From Fusobacterium massiliense (GTDB taxonomy: Bacteria > Fusobacteriota > Fusobacteriia > Fusobacteriales > Fusobacteriaceae): a stretch of 64,000 nucleotides of DNA. The notes beneath the pieces are model-generated. The model was given only the letters and a program-made list of their open reading frames with translations. It made no database searches and was not told where the DNA came from. The stretch spans positions 124,001 to 188,000 of the forward strand of contig NZ_LT608327.1 in NCBI RefSeq assembly GCF_900095705.1, in the 5' to 3' direction. This document shows, in pieces, positions 1-7,814 of this stretch (positions are counted from its first letter, which is position 1; every line of letters begins with the position of its first letter). The translations under genes and the position numbers were made by a program.

Positions 1-476
1 TTTAGTTTATCTCCAACCATAGCACCTGTTGAACTTGCTAATTCTTTTCCAATTAAGATTCCTTTTTTGTTTTCAGGGTCTATTTTCCCGTCAATTATCA
101 TTTCATCTATTTTCATAGAACTGATAGCTTTTTCTAAATCGTAACCAACAACTTTTACACCAGCTACATAAGGACTTGTGTAAGCTTCATATTTTATAAT
201 TCCTTGAGTGTCTATAGTTGGAACTACTCCTTTAACCCCTTTTATCTTTTCAATATTTTCTGAAATCTCTTTATAGTTTTCAATATTTTCTGGAGAGTAA
301 ACAGTTACATGACTTGTTAAGGATAAAATACTATTTATCATATTTTTATCAAGACCGTTGGATACTCCCAGTGATACAATTAGGACAGTTACTCCAATTA
401 AAACTCCAATTATTGATAATATACTTTGTTTTTTTCTTTCTAACATTTGTTTTTTTGCAATAAAAAATTCTATCAT
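1..476 (-). CDS. ABC transporter permease, LolC/LolE (MacB-FtsX) type, N-terminal part
   Basis: The gene starts at 476 on the minus strand and runs off the left edge, so only about 158 N-terminal residues are visible. The start is supported by an AGAGGT ribosome site a few bases upstream. The product begins MIEFFIAKKQMLERKKQS, followed by a hydrophobic segment (about residues 19-40, SILSIIGVLIGVTVLIVSLG), then a soluble stretch with the 'GVKGVVPTI' pattern typical of the periplasmic domain of LolC/LolE/MacB-type permeases. Such permeases work with a LolD/MacB-type ATPase, for example to release lipoproteins from the inner membrane. The ATPase is not in the window, so the substrate is unknown. 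Lol-type is my preferred reading; a MacB-like exporter is the alternative. Confidence 0.7.
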   Translation of the reverse strand, partial: MIEFFIAKKQMLERKKQSILSIIGVLIGVTVLIVSLGVSNGLDKNMINSILSLTSHVTVYSPENIENYKEISENIEKIKGVKGVVPTIDTQGIIKYEAYTSPYVAGVKVVGYDLEKAISSMKIDEMIIDGKIDPENKKGILIGKELASSTGAMVGDKL

Positions 477-502
477 TTTCTACCTCTTATTTTTTTATAT
501 TT

Positions 503-570
503 TTATTAGTTCGAAGAGCCTGTGTTTATTGAGCTCGTAGAACTCATACGGCTGTCAAGAGACTTTATTT
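503..570 (+). repeat. Palindromic repeat family, copy 1 (left outer stem missing)
   Basis: Contains the inner part and right half of the family core: GTTCGAAGAGC, the apical loop, GCTCGTAGAAC, then CATACGGCTGTCAAGAGAC. The left outer arm (GTCTCTGACGTCCG) is absent and replaced by T-rich sequence. It lies between recQ and the permease gene, just after the recQ stop codon. Confidence 0.85.
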
Positions 571-571
571 A

Positions 572-2380
572 CTAAGGAAGTTTAGTGTACTGTAGTATTT
601 TTTCTAGGAAAATATCCCCATAACTTTTAAATTTCTGATTTCCTACCCCTTTTATTTTTAACATTTCCCATTTGTTTTTAGGTTTTTTCTCAGCCATTTC
701 AATCAAACTAACATCAGAAAAAATTATATAAGGAGCTACATTTTCTTTTTTTGATATCTCTTTTCGTAATGCATTTAATTCTTTAAAAAGAGCATTTTCA
801 AAATAATCAAATTCAACATTTTCATTTTCTTTTCTTTTTATTTTAAGACTGTCATCTAAAATTTTTTTATACTTCTCACCAAGCTTTAAAACTGGAAAAC
901 TTCCAGCACTCTGGTTTAAAAATTTTTCAGATATCATGTGATTTATAAAATCTTCTATCCATTCTTGCTTATATTCTCTCATTATTCCAAAGGTTGAAAT
1001 TTTATCCAAACCTTTTCTTAGCATTTTAGAATCTGCTCTTCCTAAAAGAATATTTGAAACAGTAGAAACTCCTAAATTTTCTCCTGTTCTTCCTACACAA
1101 GAAATTATTTTTTTAGCTTCAATAGAATAATCTTTTATATTTTTTTCTTTCTTACAATTTTCACAATATCCACAGTAGTCTCTTATCATTTTTTCACCAA
1201 AATATCTTAGTATATATTGCCTATAACAACTTGTAAGTTCAGCATATTCTATCATTTTTTTGAATGCTTTTTCTTTTTTTTCTTTATATTTAAAATCCTT
1301 ACCAGCAGTTTCTTTGTCAATTAAAAATTTTTGTACACTTTTATCTTTCTCGTTATAAATTAGTATAGCTTCAGCAGGAGCTCCATCTCTACCAGCTCTT
1401 CCTGCTTCTTGATAGTAAGCTTCTAAGTTTCCAGGAATATTGGCATGAATAATATATCTTATATTAGATTTATTTATCCCCATACCAAAAGCATTTGTAG
1501 CAACCATAATTTGTGCATCATCATCTAAAAACATTTTTTGATTTTCATCTCTTTCTTCTTTAGAAAGTCCAGCATGATACTTAACTACATTTCTACCTAA
1601 AGTTTTTAAAAATATATACATTTCTTCCACATTTTTTCTTGTAGAGCAATATATTATTCCAGATTTTCTATGATTTTGTGCTATATATTCTCTTATAAAA
1701 GGTTTTCCATCAATATCTAAATCCTTGTCAAGACCTGTATTATCAATTACTTTAAAATAAATATTATCTCTATTAAAGTAATCTGTAAAAACAATAGGAT
1801 TTTCCATACCTAATTTTTGAATGATATCCAATTTTATTTTAGGTGTTGCAGTTGCTGTTAATGCAACAATTTGTAAATTATTTTTATTAATTACTTTTAT
1901 AAAATCAGATATTTTGAGATAACTTCTTCTAAAATTTTCCCCCCATTGTGACACACAGTGAGCTTCATCTATCACAAGCATTGAAATATCAATATTTTTT
2001 ATAAATTGTAAGAAATACTCATTTTCTAATCTTTCTGGAGAAATATATAATATTTTTATTTTTTTTCTTTTTATTTTAAATAGAATTTGATTATATTCCT
2101 CCATAGATAAAGTTGAATTAAGATAGGCTGAATCTATTCCCACTAGTCTTAATCCATTAACTTGATCTGTCATTAATGATATTAATGGAGAAATAATTAT
2201 TGTTAAACCTTCAAAAATTAAAGCTGGAATTTGATAACAAATTGATTTTCCAGCTCCAGTAGTCATTATTCCTAAAACATTTCTTTTTTCTAAGATAGCA
2301 TCGATTATTTTTTCTTGACCTTCTCTAAAATTTTCATATCCGTAAAACTCTTTTAAAATTTTAAGTGCTTCTTTTTTCAT
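572..2380 (-). CDS. recQ: ATP-dependent DNA helicase RecQ
   Basis: A 602-residue superfamily 2 helicase that unwinds DNA 3'-5' in recombination and repair of stalled forks. Motifs appear in RecQ order: motif 0 FREGQEKII (residues 18-26), Walker A TTGAGKS (40-46), DEAH (138-141), the RecQ-specific aromatic-rich loop SQWGENFRRSY just after it, LTATATP, and motif VI with YYQEAGRAGRDG. The RQC zinc site is visible as Cys-containing segments (SCYRQYILRYFGE, then DYCGYCENCK), and the C-terminal ~80 residues look like an HRDC domain (WEMLKIKGVGNQKF). Full length for a bacterial RecQ with all three domains. A start at 2380 is preceded by AAGG. It is preceded by its own promoter-like sequence and flanked by repeat copies on both sides, so it is probably a single-gene unit. 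Confidence 0.96.
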   Translation of the reverse strand: MKKEALKILKEFYGYENFREGQEKIIDAILEKRNVLGIMTTGAGKSICYQIPALIFEGLTIIISPLISLMTDQVNGLRLVGIDSAYLNSTLSMEEYNQILFKIKRKKIKILYISPERLENEYFLQFIKNIDISMLVIDEAHCVSQWGENFRRSYLKISDFIKVINKNNLQIVALTATATPKIKLDIIQKLGMENPIVFTDYFNRDNIYFKVIDNTGLDKDLDIDGKPFIREYIAQNHRKSGIIYCSTRKNVEEMYIFLKTLGRNVVKYHAGLSKEERDENQKMFLDDDAQIMVATNAFGMGINKSNIRYIIHANIPGNLEAYYQEAGRAGRDGAPAEAILIYNEKDKSVQKFLIDKETAGKDFKYKEKKEKAFKKMIEYAELTSCYRQYILRYFGEKMIRDYCGYCENCKKEKNIKDYSIEAKKIISCVGRTGENLGVSTVSNILLGRADSKMLRKGLDKISTFGIMREYKQEWIEDFINHMISEKFLNQSAGSFPVLKLGEKYKKILDDSLKIKRKENENVEFDYFENALFKELNALRKEISKKENVAPYIIFSDVSLIEMAEKKPKNKWEMLKIKGVGNQKFKSYGDIFLEKILQYTKLP

Positions 2381-2422
2381 TATAACCTTCTTTGTTAAAA
2401 TACCGATTTTATCATATTTATT

Positions 2423-2451
2423 ATGATATCACACTAATAATTTTTGGTCAA
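2423..2451 (-). promoter_or_regulatory. Predicted sigma-70-type promoter of recQ
   Basis: On the minus strand TTGACC and TATCAT are separated by 17 bases, about 45 bases before the recQ start. Pattern match only. Confidence 0.55.
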
Positions 2452-2479
2452 ATTAATATGGACATATACATTTTTATTT

Positions 2480-2590
2480 TATAGGAAAGTATAAAAATAA
2501 ATAGCAAAATTAGTCTCTGATGTCCGTATTAGTTCGAAGAGCCTGTGTTTATTGAGCTCGTAGAACTCATACGGCTATCAAGAGACTCTA
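2480..2590 (+). repeat. Palindromic repeat family, copy 2 (complete, reference copy)
   Basis: Complete copy with the A/T-rich left arm (TATAGGAAAGTATAAAAATA...) and core at 2513-2586. The core folds as GTCTCT/AGAGAC, GAT/ATC, CCGTAT/ATACGG, GTTC/GAAC and GAGC/GCTC around a CTGTGTTTATTGA loop. Lies between recQ and the dprA-like gene. Confidence 0.95.
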
Positions 2591-2596
2591 TATAAT

Positions 2597-3526
2597 TTAG
2601 AAAAGCTTTATTTGTAGATTTTGAGAAAAATTATCATCAAGTAAGTATTTAAAAGTTTTTTCATCTTTCAATATAAATAAATCCTTTTTATATTTATTTA
2701 TAAAATCTTCGTTGAAATCGGAGATAAAGATTTTCTTTTTTTGAGCTTTTGCATATTTAAAAGTTTGAACAGTTCCACCTTTTAAAGCTGTTTGTCCTAT
2801 TATAATACCAGATGTTAAAGCTGATTGTAATCTATTTCTTTTCAATAGATTAAATGTGGAAATTTTTGTGTTTGGTAAAAGTTCTGATAATAAAAAACCA
2901 TTGTTTTTTAATATTTCTTCTGATAATTTTTTATTGTTGCAGGGATAAATTGCTGTATTTAAACCTTGTCCTAAAATAGCAGCTGTTTTTCCTAATGTTA
3001 CCCAATGACCTATTTCATCAATCCCTTTAGCTAAGCCACTAATATTGTAATAATTATTATTTTTTAAAAATTTTCCAACTTCTTTAACAAAATTTATTCC
3101 TTTTTCATTTGGATTTCTTGTACCAACTATTGCATAGGATTTAGAAAGTTCTTCTTCAGTAGGAAAATGTCCCTTTATATATAGTATAAAGGGAGGTTCT
3201 TTTATACCTATTAGTGATTTAGGATAATTTTTATCGGAGTAAAATAATAATTTAATATTTTCTTTTCTACATTCCTCTAATATTTTATTTTTTTCCATTG
3301 CCATAGAAAATAGGTTTTCTTTTTCAGTTAATTTTAAAATAATATTTATTTTTTCTGAATTGAAATTTTCTTTTAAAAAATAAAGTTTATCTTTTTCAGT
3401 AAGTCCAAAAAAGTTTATATTATTTTGTATGCTAAGATTAAAAATTTTATAGGCGATATTTTGTATTACGATATTGTTAGTTGAATAAAGATATGAAAAA
3501 ATAAAGAGTTCATCTTCGTTGTACAT
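2597..3526 (-). CDS. dprA: DprA/Smf-like DNA-processing protein (divergent, no C-terminal winged helix seen)
   Basis: A 309-residue protein with the Rossmann-type core of DprA, which binds single-stranded DNA and loads RecA during natural transformation. Visible landmarks: ILYIKG before the core, then YAIVGTRNPNEKG, ISGLAKGIDEIGHW, AILGQGLNTAIYPCNN, LLSELLPNT, RNRLQSALTSG and GGTVQTFKYAKAQKK, which match in order the family motifs GSR, SGLARGID, G.GLD..YP, FP.RNR..S.L and GS..TA. Several positions differ from the usual consensus (GTR for GSR, LLKRNR for FPRRNR), and the protein stops soon after the core. GGAGGTC lies just before the start at 3526. A specialised DprA-like paralogue is possible. 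Confidence 0.8.
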   Translation of the reverse strand: MYNEDELFIFSYLYSTNNIVIQNIAYKIFNLSIQNNINFFGLTEKDKLYFLKENFNSEKINIILKLTEKENLFSMAMEKNKILEECRKENIKLLFYSDKNYPKSLIGIKEPPFILYIKGHFPTEEELSKSYAIVGTRNPNEKGINFVKEVGKFLKNNNYYNISGLAKGIDEIGHWVTLGKTAAILGQGLNTAIYPCNNKKLSEEILKNNGFLLSELLPNTKISTFNLLKRNRLQSALTSGIIIGQTALKGGTVQTFKYAKAQKKKIFISDFNEDFINKYKKDLFILKDEKTFKYLLDDNFSQNLQIKLF

Positions 3527-3545
3527 AATTGACCTCCAAGCTCTT

Positions 3546-3660
3546 TATAGGAAAGTGTAAATTAAATTATATTAAAAATTAGCCTCTGATGTCCGTATTA
3601 GTTCGAAGAGCCTGTGTTTATTGAGCTCGTAGAACTCATACGACTATCAAGAGGCTTTAT
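3546..3660 (+). repeat. Palindromic repeat family, copy 3 (complete; GCCTCT/AGAGGC variant)
   Basis: Arm from 3546, core 3582-3655. The outer stem is GCCTCT paired with AGAGGC rather than GTCTCT/AGAGAC: both sides of one pair have changed. The inner triplet is GAT/ATC. Confidence 0.95.
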
Positions 3661-3663
3661 TGT

Positions 3664-3778
3664 TATATAAGTAAAGTATAAAATTAAATATTGAAGTATG
3701 CCTCTGATGTCCATATTATTTTGAAGATTTTTTGATTATTGAGCTTGTAGAACTCATACTGCTATCAAGAGGCCTCAA
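3664..3778 (+). repeat. Palindromic repeat family, copy 4 (diverged; GCCTCT/AGAGGC variant)
   Basis: In tandem with copy 3, core 3700-3773. Left half of the inner region has drifted (ATTATTTTGAAGATTTTTTG), but the outer pairs GCCTCT/AGAGGC and GAT/ATC are kept. It ends at the phnE stop codon. Confidence 0.85.
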
Positions 3779-5353
3779 TTATTTGTTAACTTTTTGTCTT
3801 ATAAAATAAGATATATTTTCTATTAAAATTATAACAAAAATTAGAATTAATAATAATATCCAAACTTTTTCCCAGTTTCTAAAAGCAATATTATTTATAA
3901 GAAGTTGCCCAATACCTCCAGCTCCAACCATTCCTAATACACTTGAATTTTTCATATTAGATTCAAATCTATACAATAAAACAGATATAAAATTAGTATA
4001 AGTTGCTGGAATCCATAATTTTAGATAAATATAGAATTTTTTTAAACCTAGGCTCTTCCCGTAGATTCCAAAATCATAGTCAACACTTTCTAGAATATCA
4101 ACATATACCTTAGTTAATACTCCGGTAGTATAAATATATAGTGCAAGAAAACCACTTATAAGTCCAGGACCAAAACCAGTAAAAAATAATATAGCAACTA
4201 TAACTGGAGGGAAAGTTCTTATAAAGTTTATAAGAATTTTTACTAAAAAAGATACTTTTTTACTTGAAATATTAGAACTAGCAAAATAACTTATTATTAA
4301 TGAAGTTGGTGCTGCAAAAATTGTTGCAAAGAATGCTACTAATAAACTATCCCATAGTGCAAATAAACCCTTTATTGAATAAGAAAAATCTATATTTGAA
4401 AACTTTTTCAAGAAAGTGGATAATCTCTCAATAAAAACAGGGAAAGATATTTTAGTGCTATCATTGTATAAAATTAATAAAGTAGTAATGATAAATATAG
4501 TTAGAAAAATTTTTGTTAGAAAAGCAGCTAATTTACTAAATTTGTATCCTTTATAAGTAGAAACTTTAATATAGTTATCTTTTTTTCTAAAAAACCAACT
4601 TATTGTATCCGTTATAAAAATAAAAATTAGTAGTATTAGAACGATAAAAGAAACTTTGTCATATCTCAAAAAACTTAAATCTTTCCATAATTCTTCTCCT
4701 ATACCACCGGCTCCAACCATTCCTAATACACTTGCACCTCTAATACTAGATTCTAGTATTAAGAAAAATAAGGAAACAATAAAAGGCTTTGATAGTGGAT
4801 AAACACAAGATTTTAAAAATACAAACTTAGAAAATCCAAAAGTCTTAAAAGCCAGTATTTTTTTTGAATCAATTTCCTCCAAATATTCTTTTAATAACTT
4901 AGAACTAGAGAAAAAAGTTATTATAAATAAACTTAAAAAACCTGTAAAGCTTCCAACACCTACTAGGCTTACTAATATTGCTGCTAATACCAAAGCTGGA
5001 ATAGTTCTAAAAGCTGTAAAAAAAATAGATAATATGTTGATTATATATTTATTCTTAAAAATATTTTTTGTCAAAAATGGAGAAAAAATTACAGCTATTA
5101 ATACCCCTAAGAATGAAGAGGAAAATGCAATTATAAAGGTTTCAAAAAGTTTAAAAAATACAATTTTATAGTCTTCAGTATCAAGTCTCATCATACTTAA
5201 AATCAAATTTTTTAATCTTGAAAATCCAATTATATAATCTTGAAAATCTAGATTAAGAGTAAAAAAGAATAATAAAATTATAGAAAAAGCTAATAAATAT
5301 TTAATTAAAATTTTATTCTTTTGTGTTTTGATAAACTTCTCTAATGTCATCAT
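3779..5353 (-). CDS. phnE: Phosphonate-type ABC transporter permease, two PhnE domains fused in one chain
   Basis: A 524-residue membrane protein made of two homologous PhnE-like permease halves, roughly residues 20-260 and 275-520. Each half contains the characteristic sequences: RTIPALVLA and RTFPPVIVA, and the ABC-contact loop ending VLGMVGAGGIG. PhnE normally functions as a homodimer of about 270 residues, so this chain can supply both halves of the channel. With phnC and phnD it forms an importer of the phosphonate/phosphite/phosphate-ester class. The gene overlaps phnC by 41 bases, indicating translational coupling. The start ATGATG at 5353 follows AGAGGT. No C-P lyase genes are present, so the substrate cannot be read from context. 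Confidence 0.88.
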   Translation of the reverse strand: MMTLEKFIKTQKNKILIKYLLAFSIILLFFFTLNLDFQDYIIGFSRLKNLILSMMRLDTEDYKIVFFKLFETFIIAFSSSFLGVLIAVIFSPFLTKNIFKNKYIINILSIFFTAFRTIPALVLAAILVSLVGVGSFTGFLSLFIITFFSSSKLLKEYLEEIDSKKILAFKTFGFSKFVFLKSCVYPLSKPFIVSLFFLILESSIRGASVLGMVGAGGIGEELWKDLSFLRYDKVSFIVLILLIFIFITDTISWFFRKKDNYIKVSTYKGYKFSKLAAFLTKIFLTIFIITTLLILYNDSTKISFPVFIERLSTFLKKFSNIDFSYSIKGLFALWDSLLVAFFATIFAAPTSLIISYFASSNISSKKVSFLVKILINFIRTFPPVIVAILFFTGFGPGLISGFLALYIYTTGVLTKVYVDILESVDYDFGIYGKSLGLKKFYIYLKLWIPATYTNFISVLLYRFESNMKNSSVLGMVGAGGIGQLLINNIAFRNWEKVWILLLILIFVIILIENISYFIRQKVNK

Positions 5354-6062
5354 TATTGACCTCTTTACTATTTTTTAAGAAAAATATTTCTCCATTTTTT
5401 AGAGCTAAAATTCTGTCAGAAAACTTTTTTGCAATTTCGACATTGTGTAAATTCAATATAATTGTCTTATTCTTTTTCTCATTAATTCTTTTAAATATTT
5501 CCATAATTTGAATAGAATTTTTTTCATCTAAACTACTGATAGGCTCGTCTGCCAATATTATTTCTACATTTGGAGCTATAGCTCTAGCTATAGCAACTCT
5601 TTGTTTTTCTCCACCAGATAGATATTTAGCTTTAGTGTAAGCTAATTTTTTTATTCCAACTTTATCTAAGCAATATAAAGCTCTTTCATATTCTTCTTTA
5701 GAAAAGTAATTAAATAATATTTGAAAAAAACTTTTTTTATTTAAAAATGGAATAGTAACATTATCTATAACATAAAGGTTATCGATAATATTTAATTCTT
5801 GAAAAATATAAGCCATATTCTTTTTTATTTTATTTTTTTCTTTTTCATTAATTTGAGATATATTCATATTATTAAAATTAATAGAACCGGAATTTATATC
5901 TTCAAGCCCGTTTATACATCTCATAAGAGTAGATTTTCCAGCTCCACTCTCTCCAATTATAGAGATTATTTCTCCTTTTTTTATATCAAAAGAAATATTT
6001 TTTAAAACTTCTTTTTTACCATAATTTTTAACTAAGTTTTTAATTTCAATTATATTTTCCAA
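5313..6062 (-). CDS. phnC: Phosphonate-type ABC transporter ATP-binding protein
   Basis: About 249 residues with all ABC ATPase elements: Walker A GESGAGKST, Q-loop region YIFQEL, signature LSGGEKQRVAIARA, Walker B IILADEPISSLD and the NLHNVE switch histidine typical of PhnC. It energises the PhnE permease on the cytoplasmic face. I place the start at a TTG at 6062 (protein begins MENIIEIKNLVKNYG), because GAAGGTG sits six bases upstream; an alternative TTG at 6077 has no ribosome site. The 3' end overlaps phnE, and a hairpin separates the gene from phnD upstream. Confidence 0.88.
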   Translation of the reverse strand: MENIIEIKNLVKNYGKKEVLKNISFDIKKGEIISIIGESGAGKSTLMRCINGLEDINSGSINFNNMNISQINEKEKNKIKKNMAYIFQELNIIDNLYVIDNVTIPFLNKKSFFQILFNYFSKEEYERALYCLDKVGIKKLAYTKAKYLSGGEKQRVAIARAIAPNVEIILADEPISSLDEKNSIQIMEIFKRINEKKNKTIILNLHNVEIAKKFSDRILALKNGEIFFLKNSKEVNNDDIREVYQNTKE

Positions 6063-6110
6063 GTTTATCACCTTCAATTGTTTGTAAATAAAGCATTTAT
6101 ATATTAATAA

Positions 6111-6132
6111 AGGGGCTGTTATAACAACCCCT
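6111..6132 (-). terminator. Intercistronic hairpin between phnD and phnC (leaky terminator or mRNA-stabilising stem)
   Basis: AGGGGCTGTTA pairs with TAACAACCCCT with one mismatch. On the minus strand it is followed by only a weak T tract (TTTATTAA). Its place directly after the binding-protein gene suits the usual excess of binding protein over membrane components; that role is inference. Confidence 0.6.
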
Positions 6133-6155
6133 AAAATAATAATAAAAGAAATATT

Positions 6156-7037
6156 TTATTTTATTTTTTCTATATCAATTCCCATTTTATTTAATTTATC
6201 TTCTATAGTTTTGTAACTATTGATATCAGCTTCTTGAAAACCTTTTATTCCAAAAAGTTTTAAAGTTAATTCTTGTCCTTCTGGAGTAGCAGTAACTTTA
6301 AGGAAAGCATCTTTAATTTTTTCTTTTGTTTCAGGAGCTAATTTAGATGAAACAGTTAAAGTTATTCCAGGAATCAAATCACTTTTTTGTAGAACTTTAA
6401 CTTGGTTTTCAACATCAGGAAATTCCTTAGCAAATTTTGTTATAGAACCTTCATAAGTTCCAATAGCATCGACATCTCCATTAACAAGAAGTTGTAAAGC
6501 TTTATCGTGTCCACCAGCAAATTGAGAAGTAATATCTTTTTCAATATCTATACCATGATCTTTTAGTATAACAGCTGGGAAAATATATCCTGAAGTTGAT
6601 GAAGGATCAACAAAAGCAATTCTTTTACCTTTTAGATCTTCAACTTTTTCTATTCCAGAATCTTTTCTAACAACTAACACAGAATAATATCCAGGTTCAT
6701 CATTTTTACCAACACTTGTAAGCAAAGCTTCTGAACCATTTTTTGTGTTTGCTAAGATATAAGCAAAAGGTGGAATTAAAGCAAAATCAACAGTTCCAGT
6801 TCCCAATGCTTCAACCAGTCCTATATAATTACTAGCAATATAACCATTTACATCTTTTCCTATTTGTTCTCCAAGCATTTTGTATAAAGGCTCTGCATCC
6901 TCTAACATTTTTTCAGAGTTGGCTATAGGAGATAATCCCATTATTAAAGGTTTTTCTTCTTTTTTCTTGCCACAACTAATTAAAATCCCCACAACTAAAA
7001 CCAATAAAACAAGTTTAAAAAAATTTTTTAACTTCAT
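6156..7037 (-). CDS. phnD: Phosphonate-type ABC transporter substrate-binding lipoprotein
   Basis: A 293-residue binding protein of the PhnD family. The N-terminus is a lipoprotein signal peptide with lipobox LISC (Cys about 22), so the mature protein should be lipid-anchored outside the inner membrane. PhnD landmarks are GLSPIANSEKMLED, the VDFALIPPFAYILA segment, FVDPSSTSGYIFPA (ligand-phosphate loop in the family) and GGHDKALQLLVNGDVDAIGTY. It is the first gene of the phnDCE unit, with a promoter-like sequence 40 bases upstream and AGGAGG before the start. Ligand could be a phosphonate, phosphite or another phosphate ester; the sequence alone does not decide. Confidence 0.9.
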   Translation of the reverse strand: MKLKNFFKLVLLVLVVGILISCGKKKEEKPLIMGLSPIANSEKMLEDAEPLYKMLGEQIGKDVNGYIASNYIGLVEALGTGTVDFALIPPFAYILANTKNGSEALLTSVGKNDEPGYYSVLVVRKDSGIEKVEDLKGKRIAFVDPSSTSGYIFPAVILKDHGIDIEKDITSQFAGGHDKALQLLVNGDVDAIGTYEGSITKFAKEFPDVENQVKVLQKSDLIPGITLTVSSKLAPETKEKIKDAFLKVTATPEGQELTLKLFGIKGFQEADINSYKTIEDKLNKMGIDIEKIK

Positions 7038-7076
7038 TTGAACCTCCTAAAATATGTAGTAAGTATATATATTTGT

Positions 7077-7105
7077 ATTGTACAAAAGCTAATTAAAAAA
7101 AGCAA
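7077..7105 (-). promoter_or_regulatory. Predicted promoter of phnDCE
   Basis: Minus strand TTGCTT, 17-base spacer, TACAAT, about 40 bases before the phnD start. Confidence 0.6.
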
Positions 7106-7115
7106 TACTTTTTAT

Positions 7116-7232
7116 TATATAAGAAAGTATAAAAAATAAATAAAGAAAATTAATCTCTGACGTCCGTATTAGTTCGAAGAGCCCGTGTTCATTGAGCTTG
7201 TAGAACTTATACGGCTGTCAAGAGAGTTTATT
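7116..7232 (+). repeat. Palindromic repeat family, copy 5 (complete)
   Basis: Arm from 7116, core 7153-7226 with ATCTCT on the left and AGAGAG on the right, so the outermost pair is lost. Inner pairs GAC/GTC and GTTC/GAAC are kept. The loop reads CCGTGTTCATTGA. It lies between the nanQ-like stop codon and the phnD promoter. Confidence 0.93.
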
Positions 7233-7234
7233 TA

Positions 7235-7696
7235 TTAAAATTCTACCTTAAATATTACTTTTTTAATTTCCTTAGGTTCATCAACTGCTAAAAGAGCAAT
7301 ATGTGGCTCATAAGGAAATAATATTAAAAAATTATTTTTATTTAAAATTAATTTAGTTTGATCTTTTATATCAGATTTTACTAAAGTATAATCTTTCTCT
7401 TGATTATAACTTTGAGTTTCGATAGTATTGTCAATGGAAGAGTAGTTTATTGCCTCTTCCCCTTCAAAAACAATATGAATATCAATATATCTTTTATGAT
7501 ATTCTAGTTCTTGACCTATATTTATTCTTGTTTCAGGTTTTTCAGGACAATTAAAAAATATTTTTTCACCATCAACAATATTTTTATCAAAATTATGTTT
7601 TAAATATTTTCTTTCTTTTATAAAATCAATTGCTATATCAAGATTTTTATTTATTCCTTTGTAAATATCAATATTTTTTAAATCATCGTAAATCAT
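7235..7696 (-). CDS. YhcH/YjgK/YiaL family protein (NanQ-like sugar anomerase)
   Basis: A 153-residue cupin-fold protein of the YhcH/YjgK/YiaL (DUF386) family. Diagnostic segments are ELEYHKRYIDIHIVFEGEE and FLILFPYEPHIALL, which carry the conserved metal-binding His and Glu residues. The E. coli relative YhcH (NanQ) speeds interconversion of sialic acid anomers. Here the gene is divergent from nagA, so a role in N-acetylneuraminate or amino-sugar catabolism is a reasonable inference, but the exact substrate is not shown. The start is preceded by AGAGGTTGAG. Confidence 0.85.
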   Translation of the reverse strand: MIYDDLKNIDIYKGINKNLDIAIDFIKERKYLKHNFDKNIVDGEKIFFNCPEKPETRINIGQELEYHKRYIDIHIVFEGEEAINYSSIDNTIETQSYNQEKDYTLVKSDIKDQTKLILNKNNFLILFPYEPHIALLAVDEPKEIKKVIFKVEF

Positions 7697-7727
7697 TTAA
7701 CTCAACCTCTTAAATTTTCTTTTACTT

Positions 7728-7758
7728 ATTGTATTACTTTTTATTGATTTTTGTCAAT
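7728..7758 (-). promoter_or_regulatory. Predicted promoter of the YhcH-family gene
   Basis: Minus strand TTGACA followed 19 bases later by TACAAT (a TAATAC at 16 bases is an alternative -10). It lies back to back with the nagA promoter in a ~118-base divergent region. Confidence 0.5.
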
Positions 7759-7766
7759 ATAACTAT

Positions 7767-7795
7767 TGATTTATTTTTTTAAGTGTTATAAAATT
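7767..7795 (+). promoter_or_regulatory. Predicted promoter of nagA
   Basis: TTGATT, 17-base spacer, TAAAAT, ending 19 bases before the nagA start codon. Confidence 0.6.
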
Positions 7796-7814
7796 CTAGT
7801 GAGGTGATTGAAAA

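Noticed and set aside
358-540. Open frame of 60 codons opposite the start of the permease gene
   Set aside because: Overlaps the N-terminus of the permease in antisense and runs into a repeat copy; low-complexity hydrophobic translation.
3779-5353. Two separate phnE genes merged by a sequencing error
   Set aside because: The frame is continuous, both halves have intact motifs, and fused PhnE-PhnE permeases are a reasonable natural form.
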